From positions 2,108,001 through 2,172,000 of the forward strand of contig NC_018719.1 in the NCBI RefSeq assembly GCF_000303155.1: a stretch of 64,000 nucleotides of DNA. The letters run 5' to 3'. The notes below the pieces were generated by a model. It saw only the letters and a program-made list of their open reading frames with translations. It did no database searches and was not told the origin of the DNA. Positions 27,634 to 35,256 of the stretch are shown piece by piece. Numbering within the stretch: position 1 is the first letter of the stretch; each line of letters starts with the position of its first letter. The stretch comes from Candidatus Nitrososphaera gargensis Ga9.2. Its GTDB lineage: Archaea > Thermoproteota > Nitrososphaeria > Nitrososphaerales > Nitrososphaeraceae. Made by a program: the position numbers and the translations under genes.

Positions 27634-28197
27634 ATGGTTAACAAGAAGTATGCAACGATAGGAGGGGCTGCAGTAGCTGCCGTGATAATAGCAGTTGCAG
27701 CCATGAGCTCTTCATTTCAGACTTCTAACAGTCTAAGCCTTACTACTGTTTCAGGAAATGAAAAGGCAGAAGGATTGAAGGTTGGTAACTCCGCGCCCAG
27801 CTTTAGTTTAACTGACCCTGAGAATGGCAGTATAACAAAGCAAACATTTGTAGGCAAGCCTGTGCTCATTTTCTTTACAACCACATGGTGCACTCCATGC
27901 CAGATCGGAGCTCAAAACATTGCAAAGCTTGATGACGAAACTGGCGGAAATGCTTTCAATGTCTTAATCGTATTTGTAGATCCGAGGGAAACCGATGAGC
28001 AATATCTGCAATGGAAGCAAAATTATGGAAGGGATGACTGGTATGTGGCAGAGAGCGAGCAGATGCCGCAGGAATACCATGTGCGATACCTTGATACTAA
28101 ATATGTATTTGACAGCAATGGCATTGTAAAATGGGTAGATGTCAACCCGCTCGAATATTCAAAGGTAAAGCAGGTATTGGAGCCGCTTCTCGCGTAG
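27634..28197 (+). CDS. Membrane-anchored TlpA/AhpC-like thioredoxin
   Basis: This 187-residue protein has one N-terminal helix (about 8-26), then a thioredoxin-fold domain facing outside. The active site is TTTWCTPCQIGAQN. The segment LKVGNSAPSFSLTDPENGSI is the usual start of TlpA/AhpC domains. It starts 2 nt after the stop of the MerT-like gene and is followed 9 nt later by another CPxC membrane protein, so the three are likely one transcript. It may reduce the membrane cysteines or extracellular thiols. Confidence 0.8.
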   Translation: MVNKKYATIGGAAVAAVIIAVAAMSSSFQTSNSLSLTTVSGNEKAEGLKVGNSAPSFSLTDPENGSITKQTFVGKPVLIFFTTTWCTPCQIGAQNIAKLDDETGGNAFNVLIVFVDPRETDEQYLQWKQNYGRDDWYVAESEQMPQEYHVRYLDTKYVFDSNGIVKWVDVNPLEYSKVKQVLEPLLA

Positions 28198-28206
28198 TGG
28201 TAGAAA

Positions 28207-28674
28207 ATGTCAGGCATAAGGCTCCTTTCTGCTTTGAAATATAAACCTGCCATAGCAGCTTTAACAGCAACAGGCATCTTCTTTCTTCTTCCTCTGATTC
28301 AGCTTACGAACACGCTGCTTGCATTTGACATATGGTTCCTTGACTTGCTGCAGAAACCGTGGAGCTCAATATTATACATTACATTCTCCATTTTCTTTGG
28401 CATGTTTATCTCTCTTTATATGTTCACAAGAAACAAGTGCTTTGACTGCAAGCCAGAAGCAGCGAGAACGGGTTTTGCTGGCTCAGCTGTTGGATTCATG
28501 GTTGGTGTATGTCCTGCCTGCTTCTCATTCATAGGCATTCTTCTGCCTTTAGGGCAGGCACTTTTTCTAACAGCATACTCGCCTATTTTTACTGCAATGT
28601 CCATAGCAATAGTGCTATTTTCTATCTACAAGCTAGGCGGATTCAGAAAAGCAGAATTAATGATGAGACCATAA
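28207..28674 (+). CDS. Membrane protein with CPAC motif
   Basis: This 155-residue protein has four membrane helices. A loop reads RNKCFDCKPEAARTGFAGSA (CxxC), and the next helix reads VGFMVGVCPACFSFIGILLP. The CPAC pair sits at the start of a helix, as CPTC does in the 14000 protein. It is the third gene of the operon with the MerT-like and thioredoxin genes. A role in passing reducing power or metal across the membrane is inference. Confidence 0.6.
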   Translation: MSGIRLLSALKYKPAIAALTATGIFFLLPLIQLTNTLLAFDIWFLDLLQKPWSSILYITFSIFFGMFISLYMFTRNKCFDCKPEAARTGFAGSAVGFMVGVCPACFSFIGILLPLGQALFLTAYSPIFTAMSIAIVLFSIYKLGGFRKAELMMRP

Positions 28675-28789
28675 GAGCGGCCACTGTTGTATATATTATT
28701 ACTCCCGGTCTGACTGCCTCTTGTCATGCAATAAAATAACAGTTTAATTCTTTTATACTTTTGATATCTCGACTGGAACCACTGGAAAC

Positions 28790-28815
28790 GCGCACGTACA
28801 TATACATACGTGCGC
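28790..28815. terminator. 9-bp hairpin downstream of purP
   Basis: GCGCACGTA (28790-28798) and TACGTGCGC (28807-28815) pair perfectly around an 8-nt loop. It lies 8 nt beyond the stop of purP (minus strand) and between convergent transcription units, so it may end transcripts from either side. No T-run follows. Confidence 0.45.
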
Positions 28816-28822
28816 GCGCCAA

Positions 28823-29923
28823 TCAGGTGACGATGTCACGCAACTTCCTCTGCGCCGCCGCATCCTTGATCTCCATCGCGATCCTGCGGCCGACTCCCAT
28901 CGTGTGGCCGTAATAATATTTGGTGTATGGGCTAGTCGTCGCCATTATGGGGTTGCCCGGCACCCGCAAGGACACGTCATACACTACAAAATCAAGGTCG
29001 GTCGTCACGACGCTCTGCAGCGAGATCGGCCCGATCACCCCCGGTGGGTACTCTTTTCTGACTGCGACTGCAAACTTGTCGCCCATCTCAAAGACCTTCT
29101 CAAGGAGCGACTCTCGGATGCTCGCCGGTGTGTGCCCAACTTCGATGTTCGATGGCTGCGGCAGGTCCATCTCAATCTGCTGCCTTGCTGGGAGCGACAC
29201 AAAGTCGTGCACGTTGGTCTGCAGCCTCCTTTCGATTCCGAGGAACTCGGTTTCACCGGTGAGCGGGGACACAAAGTAATTCAGGTTGAAATACGTGCCT
29301 GGCACGTATTCCTCTATCGTCGCCTTGTCAAGATCCTGCTTGGTGACGAGCCCCTGCTCGATCTTTTGCTTTGACTTTTTCTTGTAGTCTTCGTACGACG
29401 ACACGATGAAAAACGCCCTTTCTAGCTTCCGCTTTGCTTCTTGCACCTTGATCATGGCCGGCCCATCAATATCGGAAGACTTGCGGTAGAGCTTTGGGTG
29501 GCGGATGCCTGCCTTCTCCAGAAGGTAGTATTGGTTGCGCGGCGCGGTGCGCTCCTCTGCGCGCAAAAGCGACCTGTTGCCAAATATCGGGACCTTCAGA
29601 TTGTTCTCGATGTTGTCATATCCAAGGTAAGCGGTAAAGGCCCGGTGCGCCACCATTATGGTATTGAGCTCTCTGAGCCTTTCCTGGTTCTCCCTGTTCA
29701 TAATGTCGGAAAACTTGTCAAGCAGTATGATTTCGTCGGCCAGACGTTTGAAGCGCCTGTACGGCAGGTCTCTCCCCTTCTGACAGATGCACACCGTCTT
29801 CATGCCTTCGTCCTTGGCGCCGTCCATCACTTCAAGCGCCGAGTGGCTGCCGATGGTGCCCACAGTGACATTCTTCGGGTCATACCGGTCGACAATGGAT
29901 GCGATCTGCTGGAGGCCGATCAA
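28823..29923 (-). CDS. purP: PurP, formylaminoimidazole-carboxamide ribotide synthetase
   Basis: This 366-residue ATP-grasp enzyme of the archaeal purine pathway converts AICAR and formate to FAICAR with ATP. Recognisable blocks are TIGSHSALEVMDGAKDEG near the N-terminus, RNQYYLLEKAGIRHPK before the ATP-grasp fold, and YFNLNYFVSPLTGETEFLGI. The C-terminal YYYGHTMGVGRRIAMEIKDA is typical of PurP. It marks the return from the AT-rich island to core sequence. A 9-bp hairpin follows its stop. Confidence 0.92.
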   Translation of the reverse strand: MIGLQQIASIVDRYDPKNVTVGTIGSHSALEVMDGAKDEGMKTVCICQKGRDLPYRRFKRLADEIILLDKFSDIMNRENQERLRELNTIMVAHRAFTAYLGYDNIENNLKVPIFGNRSLLRAEERTAPRNQYYLLEKAGIRHPKLYRKSSDIDGPAMIKVQEAKRKLERAFFIVSSYEDYKKKSKQKIEQGLVTKQDLDKATIEEYVPGTYFNLNYFVSPLTGETEFLGIERRLQTNVHDFVSLPARQQIEMDLPQPSNIEVGHTPASIRESLLEKVFEMGDKFAVAVRKEYPPGVIGPISLQSVVTTDLDFVVYDVSLRVPGNPIMATTSPYTKYYYGHTMGVGRRIAMEIKDAAAQRKLRDIVT

Positions 29924-29967
29924 CAGCCTAGAGTGAAAATGGAATATAATAAAAAGGTTTTAAGCTA

Positions 29968-30291
29968 CTACTGCTTGCTCTTGTTCAGCTCTACTTCGAT
30001 TGCAGCCCTTAGCTCTTCGTCGTTCTTGTTGGTGTAGTCAATGCCAAGCGAGTCAGCTATGGCTTCGAGCTTTTCCCTGCCGACGCGGCCCTCGCTTTTC
30101 ATTTCCTGGAGCTCGCGCTTGGCTTCAATCCTGGCCTTTTCAAACTCGGCTGTTGCCTTGCCAAATGACCTTGCAAGCTCGGGGATCTTTTTCGCTCCGA
30201 AAAAGACCACTACAATGAGGCCGATAATGATTATCCATTCCCAGCCTCCGACGAACTGCATTATGAGACCTGACAGTCCTTCTGCAACCAT
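29968..30291 (-). CDS. tatA: Twin-arginine translocase subunit TatA
   Basis: This protein has 107 residues from ATG 30291. The single N-terminal helix WEWIIIIGLIVVVFFGAKKI is followed by PELARSFGKATAEFEKAR, the classic TatA/B hinge and amphipathic helix. The tail is charged. It lies 31 nt downstream of tatC, with which it should form the Tat pore for folded, cofactor-containing exported proteins. An upstream TTG at 30300 is an alternative start. Confidence 0.92.
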   Translation of the reverse strand: MVAEGLSGLIMQFVGGWEWIIIIGLIVVVFFGAKKIPELARSFGKATAEFEKARIEAKRELQEMKSEGRVGREKLEAIADSLGIDYTNKNDEELRAAIEVELNKSKQ

Positions 30292-30321
30292 CTCCTGCAA
30301 TAGGTTAGCTTGCTTAAGAAT

Positions 30322-31113
30322 TTAAGTGTTAGTTTTGACAGCCGCCCTTCTCTCAACAACCAGCATGCCTGCGGCGTACAGCACGAGCATAGGACCGGCC
30401 ACGAACCACATCGTCACCCCGCTCCCATCGGGGGTGATTATGGCCCCAAATATCACCAGTATTAGGGCGGCATAGCGGAAGTTGTCGCGCCAAAAGCGGG
30501 GCGAAACTGCGTCTGTCATCGAGATGCCGTACATCACTATCGGCAGCTGGAAGGCGACCCCAAAGCCGAGGAAGAACTGCATTACAAACGAGATAAAGTC
30601 GTTTATCGTGAGGAAGGTCGCGACGTTAAGAGCCTCGCCGTACTGGTACAGAAAGTTGAGGGTGAATGGTATGACTACAAAATAGGAAAATACAAGACCT
30701 GTGACAAACAGCGCGACTGCAGGAAGAAAGATGTTTAACACCCCGATTTTCGTCTTGGTGCTTATCGCCGGCGAAATGAACGCGGATATTTCCCTAACGA
30801 TAATGGGTATCGACGCGATAAGCCCTATCAGTGCAGACACGTATATCTGGGCAAAGAACGCCTGCCCGGGGGCGGTCTGGATGAGGCCAACGCCCTCCGG
30901 GAGCAGAGTGTCCTGCATGTAGAACGTAAGCCGGGTGGAAATGTTGTGTATCGGGTCAGGGTACGGGTATGCAAGCGGCAGGCCGGCGACCTCTACGGGC
31001 CGGAGGTCAAATGTCATGGCAAAAACAGTGATGATGATTATCGAGAGCGCAACCCTGAACACCCTTGTCCGAAGCTCCTCAATGTGCTCCCGGATGGTCA
31101 TCCCTGCGGCCAT
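30322..31113 (-). CDS. tatC: Twin-arginine translocase subunit TatC
   Basis: This is a six-helix membrane protein of about 263 residues, the receptor for twin-arginine signal peptides. The N-terminal MTIREHIEELRTRVFRVALS is the conserved TatC opening, and FLLGFGVAFQLPIV-like text is found near the middle (FFLGFGVAFQLPIVMYGIS). Starts at 31113 (MAAG) or 31101 (MTIR) both work; the longer frame to 31134 adds nothing recognisable. It is co-transcribed with tatA. Confidence 0.92.
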   Translation of the reverse strand: MAAGMTIREHIEELRTRVFRVALSIIIITVFAMTFDLRPVEVAGLPLAYPYPDPIHNISTRLTFYMQDTLLPEGVGLIQTAPGQAFFAQIYVSALIGLIASIPIIVREISAFISPAISTKTKIGVLNIFLPAVALFVTGLVFSYFVVIPFTLNFLYQYGEALNVATFLTINDFISFVMQFFLGFGVAFQLPIVMYGISMTDAVSPRFWRDNFRYAALILVIFGAIITPDGSGVTMWFVAGPMLVLYAAGMLVVERRAAVKTNT

Positions 31114-31257
31114 GGACACTGAGTAGGTAAGCACCCGAGAAATATAATGCTAAGCATTGCCATATGGAGCGTAATTTGCAAAGAATAGTCCTATAAAGAG
31201 CAAGAATTCAAAGGAGCACATTGCATGTATGTGCGGCGAACGTTACACGCTACTAGG

Positions 31258-31410
31258 TTATTCCAAATGCCTTTTCCATAATGCCCTTGTAAGTACTGTC
31301 ATGACTTTGTGGCGAAATGCAGTCTGCAAATTGCCGGCCTTTTTCTCCGCTTCCATCATGGCTAATTCGATGACCAGTTTTTCAAGGTTAATATCGGTGG
31401 TTTTGATCAT
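31258..31410 (-). CDS. Possible small helical protein
   Basis: This open frame of 50 codons starts at ATG 31408-31410 and reads INLEKLVIELAMMEAEKKAG, charged and helical with coding-like codons. On the same strand just upstream another frame (EKASMRDMLNRIIEGKVDAN) ends at a stop and could be the N-terminus of the same decayed gene. It is reported with low confidence. Confidence 0.3.
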   Translation of the reverse strand: MIKTTDINLEKLVIELAMMEAEKKAGNLQTAFRHKVMTVLTRALWKRHLE

Positions 31411-31601
31411 GCAACTTTTCCAAGACATCGTCTATGTATCAGCGGTTTGCGTCAACTTTGCCTTCTATGATCCTGTTTAACATGTCTCGCATGCTTGCCT
31501 TTTCCTTGTCTGAGGTTGTCGATATGATGATTCGTGACTGTATATGTATAAGGTCCAATCAGATAATTAAATCAAGCTGGCACCTAATGCCATATACAAT
31601 A

Positions 31602-32063
31602 TCAGTCGGGGCCGGGTATCGGGAGCGCCTTTGAAGCGGGAAGCTTGAATGCCTCCTGATCTATCTCTTCTTTTGTAGCCTTCTCAAACTCTATTGTGAG
31701 CTCGACTGGGGCGTTGAACTTGAGGCTCAGTTCGTTGGCAAGTATCGCTACAGACTTGCCATCGGCAAACTCTTTTGACCCTTGCAAAAATCCTCTGGCC
31801 TGCCGGTAGAGAAGCTGTCCTCCAAACTTGCTTTGCAAAAATGATGCCAGCTCGTCAACCGTCTTTCGGGGTATGTCGTTGAAGTAGAAGCAGATGCCGT
31901 GCACCGGCTCCTTATCAAATGGTGTGCCGTAGCGGTACCAAAAAACACCAAAGTGCTCGTACTCGCCCTGCATGCACTTTATATCCCAGTGGTTGGCCTT
32001 CTCGGCAGGATAGCCCGAATTCAAAACGTCGGTGATGCCTAGACGCCAGTACCTTACGCGCAT
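31602..32063 (-). CDS. Hypothetical protein
   Basis: This 153-residue soluble protein has mixed alpha/beta content and many aromatic residues (YEHFGVFWYRYGTPFDKEPV). No signal peptide or membrane segment is seen. Codon use and GC match core genes, so it is probably real. The ATG lies directly in a TATA-like CATATATG, suggesting either a leaderless start or a downstream start. The function is not recognised. Confidence 0.65.
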   Translation of the reverse strand: MRVRYWRLGITDVLNSGYPAEKANHWDIKCMQGEYEHFGVFWYRYGTPFDKEPVHGICFYFNDIPRKTVDELASFLQSKFGGQLLYRQARGFLQGSKEFADGKSVAILANELSLKFNAPVELTIEFEKATKEEIDQEAFKLPASKALPIPGPD

Positions 32064-32091
32064 ATATGCCCCAACGGTAATCCGAGGCGCT

Positions 32092-32134
32092 ATAATAAGT
32101 TACCATAACTTGCACATTAGAGGTAACTTATTAT
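32092..32134. repeat. Perfect 13-bp inverted repeat
   Basis: ATAATAAGTTACC (32092-32104) and GGTAACTTATTAT (32122-32134) match perfectly with a 17-nt spacer. It stands just upstream of the hypothetical gene at 31602-32063 and may be its operator, or the end of a lost mobile element. The following 32135-32651 contains no gene I can support; it is AT-rich with short TGACG/ATGACG repeats near 32440-32470. Confidence 0.5.
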
Positions 32135-32651
32135 TCATGATATATGTATGTGCGAGCTCGTGCGCTGGACCCTTGGTTGATTGCTGCTGGTCGGGTTCTC
32201 ATATCTTAACCTCCATTGGAGTATTTTGATCTGTTGCTGTGTGCAAAGGTATCAGGTCCGTCAATTCTGGCCAAGATCCGTCATTTTAGAGTCGATTTTG
32301 TCATCTGATAATTTAGTATAGTGCGTAAAACAGTGTTAGTATCCCGTGCCGGACAAGATCGATTTAGCCACAATAACAACTAAGGATACCTCAAGTTTGA
32401 CAACTTTTTGACTAAAATGACTGGTTGGTGGCAGTCTCCTGACGGAAAAATGACGCAAATGACGCTACACGAAATGAAACATAACTGTATCTGAACTCTT
32501 GATCCCGAGCGGCCACATAATATGTTCTAAGGACGCACATGGCAAACCCGGTACTGCCGCAAGCAGCCAGTCACCGCAGATGTAGTCTACCTATATAAAA
32601 ATCGCCTTTGACAAAAATCCCTTTAACCAGGAAAAGCCAAACTACCATAAT

Positions 32652-33852
32652 TTGAGTAGCAGTGAATTAGCTCCAGATGAAGAAGTCCTGTCACTACGTT
32701 ACCAAGGATACAACCATGACGAGATAAATCGCAAAAACGGCTTCAGTACCGGCAAAATTAGCGGGATTTTTGCCAAGGAAAAAGTCCGCTTTGGGGCCGC
32801 AAATGTAGATGCAATAACGCGTGTGGGAATACAATATGCAAAAGCGGAAAATCATGGCCCGATCTGGCTGACGCGTTGACAATCTCGAACTATTGCGAAA
32901 AGCATGGTATCGACCAAGAAGCGCTAAAGGAAAATCTTTTGGCTATCACCGAGAAATTGAAAACATGGCCGGGACATCTCTTATCTTCCGCAGTACATTG
33001 AAGATAAAGAAAATCTAAATGCCGATATTGAAGTAAAAACGGCCGCGCTGCAAAAAGATCTAAGGCAGCTTGAACAAAATTTGGCTGAAGAGCGGAAAAA
33101 AGCAGGCCATGGAAAAATTGACAGAAGATATACTAACGAAGTACGAGCCTCTTTCTGGCTTTGAACGTGAGATCTTGACAAAGCAAAGTGAAATAAAAGG
33201 CATAGATGAAAAGATCGACAATCTCAAAGCAACATATGCAAAAGAAATGAACGCGATAGAAGACCTTTTGGCTCTTCATAAAGAAGGAATTGCTCATGTA
33301 GATGTCATAGCATTCAAGCAGCTGGTAGATGACGAAGGCGGGAATCCTTCAGCGCTTAAGGACAAGGTGAAATTACATGACAGCTTGAGCAATATCACAA
33401 CTGCGCTTAGAAAGGACATTAAAGACCTTGAGACGAAAAACACACTTGAACCGGAAGTTATTGCTCTCGAAGGACGAAGGGCGGCAGCTGAAAGGAGAGC
33501 TCAAGAAGAAGATATTGAATGAAAGAATGAAGTCTCTTGCAGATACTCTAGATGGCACAGTTAAAAAGGCCGAGGCTGCAAGAGATAGTGTTGTGACGAG
33601 TATTGAGGATATTGGCAAAAAGGCAGATGTAATCACAACGCAGTATGCGCGCTCCAATGCGGCCATTGTATTCGGACCCTTGGCGCGTTCGTTGTATGGT
33701 GAAAAGGTGGTCCAAAGGAAATGCGTCATGCGGTAATCTTGGCGTAGCAAGTTCTCTTGGCAAAACTACCGATGGGCTCCCGCAGTGGCGTTGCAATTGA
33801 GGCCCTAATCAAAACTCTAAAAGAGGATATCTCATTCGAGTTTAGTCTCTAA
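32652..33852 (+). pseudogene. Decayed HTH plus coiled-coil protein
   Basis: A TTG-started frame (32652-32879) has a helix-turn-helix (EEVLSLRYQGYNHDEINRKN). A frameshift near 32860 leads to LADALTISNYCEKHGIDQEA. More shifts lead to a long coiled coil (33070-33522, KQSEIKGIDEKIDNLKATYA) and then a further helical part (33428-33736). The last piece (PMGSRSGVAIEALIKTLKED, ending at 33852) is reached through an in-frame TAG near 33750. One long HTH/coiled-coil protein has been broken at four or more places. Confidence 0.6.
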
Positions 33853-34111
33853 GTTTACCTTAATCGACAGGGATAATTGCGACTTGTAAATCGTACGATA
33901 GTCGAATAGAAGATTAGCGGAACTATTCTTGTTTGTATTGCTTCTCGGCTTGGAGTTGGCTTAATGTCATTCTTCTTCATTTTCCGAAAAGATGCCTCTG
34001 TCATATGGCAACGTACGAGTTACAGATGATATCTTGGCCAAAGTGATCCGCTCCCGAGCTGTCGACAGGGCGAAAAAATAAAAGCCCTTTGCTTTCTGTA
34101 GTGTCGCACAT

Positions 34112-34591
34112 ATGGCATATGACAGGATCAAGCTATTCGAGGAGATGGAAAAGCAATTTGAGATTAAGAATGAGCAGTACTTCAAGGAGCTGCTGGACCA
34201 TCCAGATTCGGTTGTCCGCACGCGCGCAGTCTGCATCCTCGCCGATATTGCCGGCGAAAACGCAGTCAGCCCCATAGGCAAAGTGCTAAAGGAGGACAAG
34301 AATGCGTTGGTAAGGCACGAAGCAGCGTTTTCATTGGGCCAGCTGGGTTTTACAAGCGGGATTACTGCCCTTGCTAACGCAGTTAGGTCGGATCCGAGCT
34401 TTTTCGTCCGGCACGAGGCGGCAGTCGCACTGGGAGTCATTGGCTCGGAAGAGGCAAGAAAGGTACTTAACGACGCCTTAAAGGATGAGAGTGAAGAGGT
34501 AAGAGAGTCCGCAGTCGTGGCCCTTGCGAATCTTGACTACATCAGAAACACAAATAGCAACAGCCGGTTCACAAAGATGACGGGCGGATAG
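34112..34591 (+). CDS. HEAT-repeat protein
   Basis: This 159-residue protein is made of about four HEAT/PBS-lyase-type helical repeats, for example NALVRHEAAFSLGQLGFTSG and FFVRHEAAVALGVIGSEEAR. The HE pairs recall deoxyhypusine hydroxylase-type repeats, but the protein is half that length, so a scaffold role is safer. A TATA-like sequence lies about 30 nt before the ATG. The minus-strand frame here is a shadow. Confidence 0.75.
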   Translation: MAYDRIKLFEEMEKQFEIKNEQYFKELLDHPDSVVRTRAVCILADIAGENAVSPIGKVLKEDKNALVRHEAAFSLGQLGFTSGITALANAVRSDPSFFVRHEAAVALGVIGSEEARKVLNDALKDESEEVRESAVVALANLDYIRNTNSNSRFTKMTGG

Positions 34592-34616
34592 AATAATAAG
34601 ACCACAGGATCTCATC

Positions 34617-34934
34617 GTGATTGCATTGTCTGATGACAGCACTTGGCTGCGAAACATCTCGGGGAGCTGGCGCGATGTTAAGTGCCCCTGCGGCAGCACC
34701 TTTCATTTCCGAGGCAAGATAGACGAGCTCTTTTCTTGGGAGCGAATCCATCTGCGGCACATGGCGTCAGATTCTGCCAACCACGAAATGCTCTCATTCT
34801 ATCCAAAAGACATGGTGATAATATACCACTCGACAAGTGGTTATGTCCTTGAGCGTAGAAAGCACAGGCGCGACGAAATAGGAGAGCTGCATCAAGCGCG
34901 CCTTTATGGCCGTGCAAAGCTGGCCGGCGTTTGA
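34617..34934 (+). CDS. Hypothetical protein with CPC motif
   Basis: This 105-residue protein starts with GTG at 34617, 25 nt after the HEAT gene. It has WRDVKCPCGSTFHFRGKIDE, a possible zinc knuckle, and a basic C-terminus (LERRKHRRDEIGELHQARLY). No further family signal is seen. It is probably co-transcribed with the HEAT-repeat gene. Confidence 0.5.
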   Translation: MIALSDDSTWLRNISGSWRDVKCPCGSTFHFRGKIDELFSWERIHLRHMASDSANHEMLSFYPKDMVIIYHSTSGYVLERRKHRRDEIGELHQARLYGRAKLAGV

Positions 34935-35042
34935 TACAGCAAAATATACTCAAAAGCCCTGTTCTAAAGATGCTCAGCTATCTTATTATATTGCAGAACT
35001 AGCAAAGGCAATCTGTATAAGTGATATTTGCATCCATTTTGC

Positions 35043-35183
35043 ATGGGAGTTATTGGAGAAAAATGGAGATGTCCAACATGCAACGTTGATGTCGGCGGAA
35101 GCATGGGCGAGTTGAAGAACCACATAAAAAGGGTTCATACTACTGCCCGCAAGTCTGAAATGAGGGTCGTGACAGCAGCATAG
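35043..35183 (+). CDS. Single C2H2 zinc-finger mini-protein
   Basis: A 46-residue protein is encoded from ATG 35043 to TAG 35181-35183. It reads MGVIGEKWRCPTCNVDVGGS, then ELKNHIKRVHTTARKSE, a C-x2-C-x12-H-x4-H finger with a basic tail. A TATA-like GTATAAGTG about 28 nt upstream suits a leaderless transcript. Tiny C2H2 proteins are common in archaea and their viruses and usually bind DNA. Confidence 0.7.
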   Translation: MGVIGEKWRCPTCNVDVGGSMGELKNHIKRVHTTARKSEMRVVTAA

Positions 35184-35256
35184 CAGCATAATCCGGACAC
35201 CTTACGGCTCAACAAATTCCTGTCACAGAAGATTAGCTATGCAAGCACCGATCTTG

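Noticed and set aside
28904-30037. Long plus-strand frames over purP.
   Set aside because: They are antisense shadows of a well-recognised gene.
33967-34440. Minus-strand 157-codon frame over the HEAT gene.
   Set aside because: The plus strand encodes clear HEAT repeats; the minus frame is its shadow.
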